A stretch of DNA of 34,207 nucleotides from AWTP1-13 sp035762425 (lineage in GTDB: Bacteria > Pseudomonadota > Alphaproteobacteria > Rhizobiales > Hyphomicrobiaceae). The position numbers and the translations under genes are program-made. Below, piece by piece: positions 25,727 to 32,520 of this stretch. The stretch lies in contig DASTOW010000279.1 in NCBI GenBank assembly GCA_035762425.1, forward strand, positions 1-34,207. The letters run 5' to 3'. Below the pieces are notes generated by a model. The model worked only from the letters and a program-made list of their open reading frames with translations. It ran no database searches and had not been told where the DNA came from. How positions within the stretch are numbered: position 1 is the stretch's first letter; each line of letters begins with the position of its first letter.

Positions 25727-26761
25727 TCAGAGCTTGGCCAGCTGGGTCAGGTAGTCGTCGGTCTTGTCGACGGAGAACTCGGTCCACATCACCAGATGGT
25801 CCGACAGCTGGTAGGTGCGCCAGTCCTTGAACTTGGACGGGTCGGCCAGCTTGTATGATTTGGCAAAACGCGCTTTGTCCTCGTCGCGGAAGGCGTGCTC
25901 GTAGAAATCGAAAATACCCGCACCGGTATTCTCGATATCGCGGACTTCCTTGTAGAAAGCGATCTGATCGTAGAACTTGTCGCGCGCCACGTTCGACCCG
26001 GATAGCTCGTCCTTCATGAGCGCCTTGGGCAAGACGAAACCGCTTTCGGTGAGCGCCTTGAAAGTCGCATCGGTCTTCTTGAAGATGTTGAAGTCGCCGA
26101 GCAGGACCAGGTTTTCCGGGGAATAGGTGCGCCGGTCCTCCTTGTCGATCTTGATGTAATCCTTGGCCTTCTTGCTGAGCAGCTTGCCGGTCTCCGCGAT
26201 CTCGGCGACGCGCCGTGGGTCCTCGGGGGCGCTCTGTCCGTAGTAGATGTGTACCGTGCACAGGTTGAATCGCGCCCAGCCGACCTGGAATCCGCAAATG
26301 AAGGGCGTGCGGGCAATCTGCGCGAGTTCCTTCGATTCCGTTTCTGGGAGCACCAGCTCGCCGGCAAGGCCCGTGAAGCGAACCTTGTTGCGATCCCACA
26401 CGAAGGCGAGCCGCTCCTGGTTGCCGCTCTTGGCGTAGCTTACATCGGTGAAGATACGGTCCCAGTCGCGGCCGAGCAGCCCCATTACCCGATCCAGGGC
26501 GCGTAGGTCCGGCCGCACCTCCTGGACGGCGACAATGTCGAACCGGCTGATGATCTCGGCAATGCAGTACAGGGCCTCTTCGGTACGGCCGCCGTATTTC
26601 GTGCCGCCGAATTCGCGGATGTTCCAGGTGGCCAGCAGCATGCCTCCCGGCTGCTTGTCGGGCACCTGCGCCCGCAGGCCTTTTCTCAGGCACAACAGGG
26701 ATGCGACGATGTTGGCACGTTCCGCATCGAAGCGCTTATCGCGCAAGCCACCGTAGTACAT
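25727..26761 (-). CDS. Endonuclease/exonuclease/phosphatase (EEP, DNase I-like) family protein
   Basis: The 344 aa protein shows the EEP metal-dependent phosphoesterase motifs in order: ATWNIREFGG (44-53, Asn47), VAVQEVRPD (78-86, metal-binding Glu81), VHIYYG (170-175, His171), LLGDFNIF (220-227, Asp223 and Asn225) and LSDHLVMW (319-326, catalytic His322). All catalytic residues appear present. There is no signal peptide, so it should be cytoplasmic. The family includes DNases, AP endonucleases and lipid phosphatases; the substrate cannot be chosen here. The ATG at 26761 has a near-perfect GGAGG at 5-base spacing. Its codon use is less G+C-biased than that of the neighbours, which suggests horizontal gain. 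It reads in the same direction as the TRAP genes but a terminator separates them. Confidence 0.87.
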   Translation of the reverse strand: MYYGGLRDKRFDAERANIVASLLCLRKGLRAQVPDKQPGGMLLATWNIREFGGTKYGGRTEEALYCIAEIISRFDIVAVQEVRPDLRALDRVMGLLGRDWDRIFTDVSYAKSGNQERLAFVWDRNKVRFTGLAGELVLPETESKELAQIARTPFICGFQVGWARFNLCTVHIYYGQSAPEDPRRVAEIAETGKLLSKKAKDYIKIDKEDRRTYSPENLVLLGDFNIFKKTDATFKALTESGFVLPKALMKDELSGSNVARDKFYDQIAFYKEVRDIENTGAGIFDFYEHAFRDEDKARFAKSYKLADPSKFKDWRTYQLSDHLVMWTEFSVDKTDDYLTQLAKL

Positions 26762-26899
26762 GTCAGCCTCCGACAACGCCGTGCGACCGCCCGCCATTGG
26801 CGCCACCATGAGCGGCTGACGATGTAGGCTCCGTTAGCGGGTGCGACTGCGCCAAACAGCGCGCAGCGCCACATGCGCGGTTATTGCCAGCCGCGGTGC

Positions 26900-26941
26900 A
26901 AAACACGGCATCGATAGCACCGCCTGCCGCCCGATGCCGTG
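26900..26941 (-). terminator. Terminator of the TRAP transporter operon
   Basis: Arms cacggcatcg (26904-26913) and cgatgccgtg (26932-26941) form a perfect 10-bp stem with an 18-base loop. On the minus strand the stem is followed by TTTTGC. It lies about 60 bases after the dctM-like stop codon. Confidence 0.65.
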
Positions 26942-27003
26942 GCAAAAGTCACGCCAGTGCGACGTTTGGCCGGGGGCAGGCTTGGGGGGCGCCGCGCCAG
27001 GTG

Positions 27004-28290
27004 TCAGTACTTGCCGAATAGCCAGTCCGGCACGACCAGCACGAGCCAGGGCGTGAAGATCAGCAGCAGCGTGACGATGCTGACCGCGATCAGGAACGGC
27101 GTCGATTCGCGCGTATAGTCGCCGATCGGGCACTTCAGAACCTGGCACACGACGAACATGGCGCCGCCCACGGGCGGGGTGTAGTTGCCGATGGTGGCGG
27201 CGATGATGAACACCAGCCCGAAGTGCACGGGATCGATGCCGTACTTGGTCACCAGCGGCAGGAAGATCGGTGTCAGCATGATGATCAGGACCGAGCCTTC
27301 CATGAAGGTGCCGGCCACCAGGATGAACAGCACGATCAGCACCATCACGACGTTGGCGTTATCCGTGATGCCGAGCATCCATTCGCTGATCACCTCGGGG
27401 ATGCGCTCGAAGACGATGCCGTAGCCGAACACGGCCGACAGCGCGAGCAGGAACATCACGCCACCGATGTCGATCAGGCTGCTCTCCACCGCCTCGCGGA
27501 AACCGGTGAACGTGAGCATGCGGTAGGCAAAGAAGCCGATGCAGACGGCGTAGATCACCGCGAAGGCGCCGATCTCTGATGGCGTGAAGATGCCGTAGCG
27601 CAGCCCCAGCAGCAGAATGATCGGGAATAGGATCGCCCAGATGCCGCCCCACGCGGCCGTGCCGATCTCCTGCAGCGTGGCGCGCGTGGCGCGCTCGGGT
27701 GCATAGCCGCGGCGCTTGGCCGTGATCGAGATGGCGATCGCCAGCGCCGCCCACAGCATCAGTCCCGGAATAATGCCCGCCGCAAACAGTCGCCCGATCG
27801 AGACCTGGCCCACCGTCCCGTAGAGGATGAAGCCGATGCCGGGCGGGATGATGGGCGCCATCAGCGAGCCATACGACAGCACGCCGGCGGCATAGCCCTT
27901 GGAGAAACCGCGCTGCAGCATCTGCGGGCCCAGGATGCGCGCGTTCATGGCCGCGTCGGCGATCGATGAGCCGGTGACCCCGCTCATCAGCGTCGATAGG
28001 GCAATCGAGGTCTGCGCCAGCCCGCCCTGCATGCGTCCGGTCAACACCGTCGCCAGCTTGAGTAGGTTGGTGGTGATGCCTGAGTTGTTGAGAAAGTTGC
28101 CGGCCAGGATGAACAGCGGAACTGCGAGCAGCGCGAAGTTCTGCGTCTCGGTGACGGTGACCTGAATTGGAATGGTGGAGGGCAACTCGGGATGCTGCAG
28201 GAAGAACAGCGTGCCGGAGATGCCGATGGCAAAGGCGATCGGCATGCCGAGCAGGAGTAGAACCGTGAAGGCTATCAGGACGATCAACAT
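27004..28290 (-). CDS. dctM: TRAP transporter large permease subunit (DctM type)
   Basis: This 428 aa inner-membrane protein is the large, transport-conducting subunit of a tripartite ATP-independent periplasmic (TRAP) transporter, driven by a sodium or proton gradient. Family landmarks are LLLLGMPIAFAIGISG near the start, LLAVPLFILAGNFLNNSGIT, QGGLAQTSIALSTLMSGVTG followed by SSIADAAMN, SYGSLMAPIIPPGIGFILYG, GLRYGIFTPSEIGAFAVIYA and IGNYTPPVGGAMFV. About 12 hydrophobic segments span the protein. The ATG at 28290 was chosen because the family starts directly with the first helix; the longer frame upstream is unrelated. It lies 49 bases after the DctQ-type gene and is the last gene of the operon. 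Confidence 0.95.
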   Translation of the reverse strand: MLIVLIAFTVLLLLGMPIAFAIGISGTLFFLQHPELPSTIPIQVTVTETQNFALLAVPLFILAGNFLNNSGITTNLLKLATVLTGRMQGGLAQTSIALSTLMSGVTGSSIADAAMNARILGPQMLQRGFSKGYAAGVLSYGSLMAPIIPPGIGFILYGTVGQVSIGRLFAAGIIPGLMLWAALAIAISITAKRRGYAPERATRATLQEIGTAAWGGIWAILFPIILLLGLRYGIFTPSEIGAFAVIYAVCIGFFAYRMLTFTGFREAVESSLIDIGGVMFLLALSAVFGYGIVFERIPEVISEWMLGITDNANVVMVLIVLFILVAGTFMEGSVLIIMLTPIFLPLVTKYGIDPVHFGLVFIIAATIGNYTPPVGGAMFVVCQVLKCPIGDYTRESTPFLIAVSIVTLLLIFTPWLVLVVPDWLFGKY

Positions 28291-28339
28291 GGGCTCATCC
28301 CGGCCGGGCACAAGGCAGCAAATGTGCGAAGCAAGCTCC

Positions 28340-28834
28340 TCACAGCACGTCCGCCGCCTTGTCTTCGATACGCTCGCCGTGCAGCACGGCACGCACCTTC
28401 AATAGCGTCGTGATGAGCAAAAGCATGGCCCCGACCGGCAGGCTCATGGTCACCCACGAGTAGCTGATCTCGGGAATGCCCTGGAAGCTGCGGATGCGGC
28501 TGATCCAGGACAGGTAGAGGCCCATGACGATCAGATAGACCAGGAAGGCAGTGATGATGGCGTAGTTGAGCAGGCGGCAGGCGGACTGCAGATTGGCCGG
28601 TAGCCGGTTGGTGAGCACCTCGATCGACATCAGGCTGTTGTTGCGCCAGGCGATGTCGGCGCACAAGAAGCAAGCCCAGGCGAACAGGGCGGTGGCGGCG
28701 TCGGTCGACCAGTTGATGGGGGTCGCAAGCATGCGCATGACCCCACCCAGGAAGATCAGGACGACCATCAGGATCAGGAACACTGCGGCGATCGTCGCTT
28801 CCGCCGCGCACACCTTGGCGTAGAGTTTTTTCAT
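28340..28834 (-). CDS. dctQ: TRAP transporter small permease subunit (DctQ type)
   Basis: This 164 aa protein is the small membrane subunit of the TRAP transporter; it has four hydrophobic segments at about 11-36, 46-62, 87-112 and 129-146. The stretch WACFLCADIAWRNNSLMSIE is the typical DctQ loop region with a following VLTNRLP. Together with the large subunit it forms the membrane complex that receives substrate from the binding protein. Length is typical. The order P-Q-M on one strand is the classic TRAP operon layout. A hairpin lies in the 141-base gap between it and the binding-protein gene. Confidence 0.93.
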   Translation of the reverse strand: MKKLYAKVCAAEATIAAVFLILMVVLIFLGGVMRMLATPINWSTDAATALFAWACFLCADIAWRNNSLMSIEVLTNRLPANLQSACRLLNYAIITAFLVYLIVMGLYLSWISRIRSFQGIPEISYSWVTMSLPVGAMLLLITTLLKVRAVLHGERIEDKAADVL

Positions 28835-28929
28835 GCGGTTGGCCGACAGCCCGCCTGCAAGGCTCGCCTAACGTCGATGCGAGCCTCGCAAGCATAGGAG
28901 GCGACACAGCGACTTGCGGTGTGATTGAG

Positions 28930-28964
28930 GCCGGAAGGCTCGCTGATGTGGCGCGCCTTCCGGC
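28930..28964 (-). promoter_or_regulatory. Hairpin between the TRAP binding-protein and permease genes
   Basis: Arms gccggaaggc (28930-28939) and gccttccggc (28955-28964) form a perfect 10-bp stem with a 15-base loop, 11 bases after the stop codon of the binding-protein gene. No T-tract follows on the minus strand. It is well placed to stabilise the upstream message or cause partial termination, giving more binding protein than permease. Confidence 0.55.
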
Positions 28965-28975
28965 ATGGCGTGTGG

Positions 28976-29971
28976 CTAGTTCTTGCCGATTTCCTTGTGC
29001 ACGGCAACCTTGGCATCATTGATCTTGAGCACCTCGTAGGCCTTCTCGCCGGCTTTGCGGAAGGCGGCCAGATCGGCGTCCTTGACGATCGTCATGCCGC
29101 GGCCCTTGAGCTGCTCCTCGACCTCAGTCTCGAGCCTGAAAATCTCCTTGGAGGTTGCTTCGCCTGCCTTGTCGCACTCCTCGACCAGGATCGCCTGCAT
29201 CTCCTTGGGCAGGCCGTCGAACCACTTGGCGCTCACCACCTCGAAGTTGATCAGCATGATGTGCTTGGTTTCGTTGGCGAATTTCAGAACCTCGTAGAAC
29301 CGGCCGCCGGGAATGTTGTTGTAGACCAGCTCGACGCCGTCGATGGCGCGCTGCTGCAGGCCCGGATACATCTCGCCAAAGGCCATCGCGACCGGCACCG
29401 CGCCCAGTGCCCGGATCGATTCCTGCCAGATCGGCGCCGGCGGCGTGCGGATGCGCAGGCCGGCTAGATCGGCGGGGGTCTTGACCGGCTTATTGGTGAA
29501 GAAGTGTCGGTAGCCTTGCACCCAGCTGAAGGACAACACCTTCAATCCGTGCTTGCTGGCCAGCTCCTCCTGCCATTTGATGACGGTCGGCGCCTGACGC
29601 AGCTTGGCCACCTCCTCGAGCGTCTCGACGAAGTAGGGACCGTTCATCACGGCCATGCCCGGCACGTAGTTGCCCATGCGGGCGGAATCGGTGTTCTGGC
29701 CGATGTTGGCGCCCTGGCGGATCTGCTCGATGATGTCCTCCTCCTTGCCGAGCTGGGCGGAGTGGAACACGTCGATCTTCAGCTCGCCCTTGCTGCGCTC
29801 CTCGACGGCCTTGGCCCACTTGAGAAAGCCCTCGTGGTAGGGCTCCTTGGGTCCCAGCACGTGGTTGAACTTGAGCGAGTGCTTGGGCGTCTGAGCAAGT
29901 GCGGCGTGGCTGCCGAGCAGCGCCAGGCCGAGCGCCGTACCCAACGGCAACAGCGTCCGAGATATCCTCAT
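28976..29971 (-). CDS. dctP: TRAP transporter periplasmic substrate-binding protein (DctP type)
   Basis: This 331 aa protein captures substrate in the periplasm. A signal peptide covers residues 1-26 (hydrophobic 8-22, cleavage after AALA). The mature part shows DctP landmarks: LKFNHVLGPKEPYHEGFLKW (33-52), QLGKEEDIIEQIRQGAN (73-89), LKVLSFSWVQGYRHFFTNKP (143-162), ADLAGLRIRTPPAPIW (168-183), where Arg175 is the usual substrate-carboxylate ligand, and MYPGLQQRAIDGVE. TRAP binding proteins mostly take organic acids; the exact substrate is not readable. The ATG at 29971 has GGGGG at about 7-base spacing and starts exactly before the signal peptide. It is the first gene of the operon, divergent from the GntR-type regulator across 240 bases. 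Confidence 0.95.
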   Translation of the reverse strand: MRISRTLLPLGTALGLALLGSHAALAQTPKHSLKFNHVLGPKEPYHEGFLKWAKAVEERSKGELKIDVFHSAQLGKEEDIIEQIRQGANIGQNTDSARMGNYVPGMAVMNGPYFVETLEEVAKLRQAPTVIKWQEELASKHGLKVLSFSWVQGYRHFFTNKPVKTPADLAGLRIRTPPAPIWQESIRALGAVPVAMAFGEMYPGLQQRAIDGVELVYNNIPGGRFYEVLKFANETKHIMLINFEVVSAKWFDGLPKEMQAILVEECDKAGEATSKEIFRLETEVEEQLKGRGMTIVKDADLAAFRKAGEKAYEVLKINDAKVAVHKEIGKN

Positions 29972-30110
29972 CAGAGTACCCCCTATTGCGATGTCGTGAT
30001 TTGCGGACATTGGCCAATGGCCGCATGGTCCGTCCCGCCTGGTCGGAGCGCGGGTGTCGATAATTGCGGCGGCATGCGGTTGGCGCTCCTCCATGGATGG
30101 TGCCTTTCTC

Positions 30111-30137
30111 AGCACCCCGTGCTAAGATATCAGATAT
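30111..30137. promoter_or_regulatory. Candidate operator/promoter elements in the TRAP-GntR divergent region
   Basis: Between the divergent genes lie two adjacent short symmetric elements: AGCAC-CCC-GTGCT (30111-30123) and the repeated hexamer agatat-c-agatat (30125-30137), which contains gatatc. FCD-type GntR regulators bind short, often A/T-containing palindromes of this size in such divergent regions. This is the only A+T-rich patch in the interval, so it is also the likeliest promoter position. The assignment is inference. Confidence 0.35.
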
Positions 30138-30211
30138 GAGTTGCGGCACAAGGGCGTGCGCCGTGGTCTCGCACGGCGGCAGCATGGTGAGGACGGGCAG
30201 GAAGCGAACGC

Positions 30212-30982
30212 ATGAAAATCGAGCGTCCGAAATCACTGACGGGGTTGGTCGTCGAAGAGCTGCGCGCACGCATCATCGACGGCCGCCTGCGGCTCGGCGA
30301 GGGGTTGTCCGAAAACGTGCTCGCCGCCGATCTCGGCATCTCCAAGACGCCCGTGCGCGAGGCCTTGCTGCAGCTGAAGCTCGAGCGGCTGGTGGACGTG
30401 CTGCCGCAGCGCGGCACCTATGTGTTCCGCTTGAGCCGCAATGAAGTGGTGATGATCAGCGAGCTGCGCGAGATGCTGGAGCTGGCGGCGGCAGCGGCGG
30501 CCATCGAGCGCAACCATGCCGCACTAGTCGCCCGCATGAGCGAGATCTATCAGGATATGACCAAGGCCCATCAGGCCGGCGACAAGGCCCGCTACCGGGC
30601 GCGCGACGGCGAACTGCATCAGGCCATTATCGACCTGTGCGGCAACCCCTACGTCAGCGATGCCTACAATCCGGTGGGTTTTCGCATCCAGGCGTTGCGC
30701 TCACGGCTGGCCGACGAGTCGAAGCTCAACCGGGCGTCGTTCAAGGATCACGGCGAGATGCTCAAGCTCGTCAAGGCACGCAAGGTGGAGGAATTGCAGA
30801 GCCTGCTGCGGATACACATTCGCCAGACCATGCGCTCCTATCTCGACTTGCTTGGAGACCGGGATGCGCTCGTCGAGACCGCGGACCCGCGTGATGCCGC
30901 CAAGGTGCGCCGCGGCCGCACGCGCGGCGGCCGCGATGCCGGCGCCGCCAAGGCCGCACGCGCTCCGGCGCGCAGTTCCTAG
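30212..30982 (+). CDS. GntR-family transcription regulator, FCD subfamily
   Basis: The 256 aa protein has an N-terminal winged helix-turn-helix (residues about 8-73), including SENVLAADLGISKTPVREAL (33-52) and LPQRGTYVFRL. The C-terminal FCD ligand-binding domain (about 80-215) shows the metal-binding residues Asp132, His136, His180 and His202. The last 40 residues are Arg/Gly/Ala-rich and disordered, an extension beyond the usual FCD length. FCD regulators commonly bind organic acids or sugar acids and control neighbouring catabolic or transport genes, so regulation of the divergent TRAP operon by its substrate is the natural inference. The ATG at 30212 has AGGA about 9 bases upstream. Confidence 0.92.
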   Translation: MKIERPKSLTGLVVEELRARIIDGRLRLGEGLSENVLAADLGISKTPVREALLQLKLERLVDVLPQRGTYVFRLSRNEVVMISELREMLELAAAAAAIERNHAALVARMSEIYQDMTKAHQAGDKARYRARDGELHQAIIDLCGNPYVSDAYNPVGFRIQALRSRLADESKLNRASFKDHGEMLKLVKARKVEELQSLLRIHIRQTMRSYLDLLGDRDALVETADPRDAAKVRRGRTRGGRDAGAAKAARAPARSS

Positions 30983-31078
30983 CGCCGGCAAAAACCCACC
31001 ACCTGCCCAGGCCCCGGTTGCCAACGCGCAGGCCACCACAGGGTGGCATTTCAATCCGTTCCAGCTACTGTCGCCGGC

Positions 31079-32443
31079 ATGGCGCGCGCGCAAAGCAAGC
31101 AGAACAAGACGAGCAAGCCGGCCGGGCCTGCGCGCTCGCCGCAAGGCCTGGCCGCGCGCCATCTTGCCGTGCAACTGGTGTCCGACGTGCTGATCGGCCG
31201 GCAGCCGTTCGACCAGTCCTGGTCGCACTGGACGGCGCGGCCGGCGATAACGACCCTGGAGCCGCGCGATCGGGCGCTCGCCCGCCTGATCGCTGCAACC
31301 GTCTTGCGCCGGCAGGGCGAGCTGGAGCACGTGCTCAACGCCTTCCTGACCAAGCCGCTACCGGCTGACAAAGGCCGGCTGTGGCCGATCCTGCTCACCG
31401 CTGCCGCGCAACTCGTCTGCCTTGGCATGCCGCCGCATGCGGTGGTGGACATCGCCGTCGACCTGGCTCGGCGCGATCGGGGCGCCCATCGCTTCGCCAA
31501 ACTCGCCAACGCGGTGCTGCGGCGGGTCGGCGAGCACGGCACTGGCCTGTTGGCCGACCAGGATGGCGTGCGCTGCAATACGCCCGACTGGCTGTGGCAG
31601 CGTTGGGCGGACCACTACGGCTCGGCGACGGCGCGGCGCATCGCCGAGGCCAGCCTGAGCGAGGCCGCGCTCGATTTGACATTGAAGCCCGGCACCGAGG
31701 CAGAGGCCCAGGCCTGGGCGCACAAGCTCGGTGGTGCGCTGTTGCCGACCGGCTCGGTGCGGGTGACGCAACACGGCCGCATCGAGGAGTTGGCGGGATT
31801 TGCCGGTGGCGCCTGGTGGGTGCAAGACGCCGCCGCCGCGCTGGTGGTGCGCCTGGCCGGCGATGTGACCGGTCGCAGCGTTGCCGACCTGTGCGCGGCT
31901 CCCGGCGGCAAGACGGCCCAGCTTGCGGCAGCGGGGGCTCGGGTGACGGCCGTCGACGTGTCGGCCGCCCGGCTCAACCGCCTGGGCGACAACCTTGCCC
32001 GCCTGCACTTGCAGGCCGACGTCGTCGCGGCCGACGCCGCTACCTGGTCGCCCGGCCGCACGTTCGACGTGGTGGTTGTCGACGCGCCCTGCAGCGCCAC
32101 AGGCACCATCCGTCGCCATCCCGACATCCTGCGGTTGAAACGTGTCGAGGATATCGCCCGCATGGCCGAATTGCAGGGCACGCTGCTGCGTAATTCGGCA
32201 GGGTTGGTGGCGCCTGGCGGGGTGCTGGTCTACGCCACGTGCTCGCTGGAGCCGGAGGAAGGCGAGCGGCAGGTGGCAGCGTTCCTTGACCAAGGATCAC
32301 AATTCAAGCGCGAGACGATCGATCCAGCCCCGTTCGGTGCGGACCCGGCCTGGTTCACGCCCCAGGGCGAGCTGCGCACGCTGCCGTTTCACTTGGCGGG
32401 CATGGACGGCTTCTACGCTGCCCGCCTGCGCCGTACCGGTTGA
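31079..32443 (+). CDS. rsmB: RsmB-type 16S rRNA m5C methyltransferase
   Basis: This 454 aa enzyme uses S-adenosylmethionine to make 5-methylcytosine in 16S rRNA (position 967 in E. coli). The N-terminal third (about 24-160) is a NusB-like RNA-binding domain (AARHLAVQLVSDVL, then a long helical region with VDIAVDLARR). The Rossmann-fold methyltransferase domain has DLCAAPGGKT (270-279, SAM binding), FDVVVVDAPCSATGTIRRHP with Cys338 in the PC motif, and ATCSLEPEEGE with Cys388, the catalytic nucleophile of the TCS motif. The ATG at 31079 gives a natural N-terminus; the ribosome binding site is weak. The heparinase-like gene follows 77 bases downstream, an arrangement common in Hyphomicrobiales (recall). 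Confidence 0.94.
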   Translation: MARAQSKQNKTSKPAGPARSPQGLAARHLAVQLVSDVLIGRQPFDQSWSHWTARPAITTLEPRDRALARLIAATVLRRQGELEHVLNAFLTKPLPADKGRLWPILLTAAAQLVCLGMPPHAVVDIAVDLARRDRGAHRFAKLANAVLRRVGEHGTGLLADQDGVRCNTPDWLWQRWADHYGSATARRIAEASLSEAALDLTLKPGTEAEAQAWAHKLGGALLPTGSVRVTQHGRIEELAGFAGGAWWVQDAAAALVVRLAGDVTGRSVADLCAAPGGKTAQLAAAGARVTAVDVSAARLNRLGDNLARLHLQADVVAADAATWSPGRTFDVVVVDAPCSATGTIRRHPDILRLKRVEDIARMAELQGTLLRNSAGLVAPGGVLVYATCSLEPEEGERQVAAFLDQGSQFKRETIDPAPFGADPAWFTPQGELRTLPFHLAGMDGFYAARLRRTG

Positions 32444-32520
32444 CGGCAGTCACCTGTTTTCCCACAGCATTTCTCGGGTCGGGCGTTGTACCGGTTGCCG
32501 GGCCAAGCTAAGCGGTCGGG

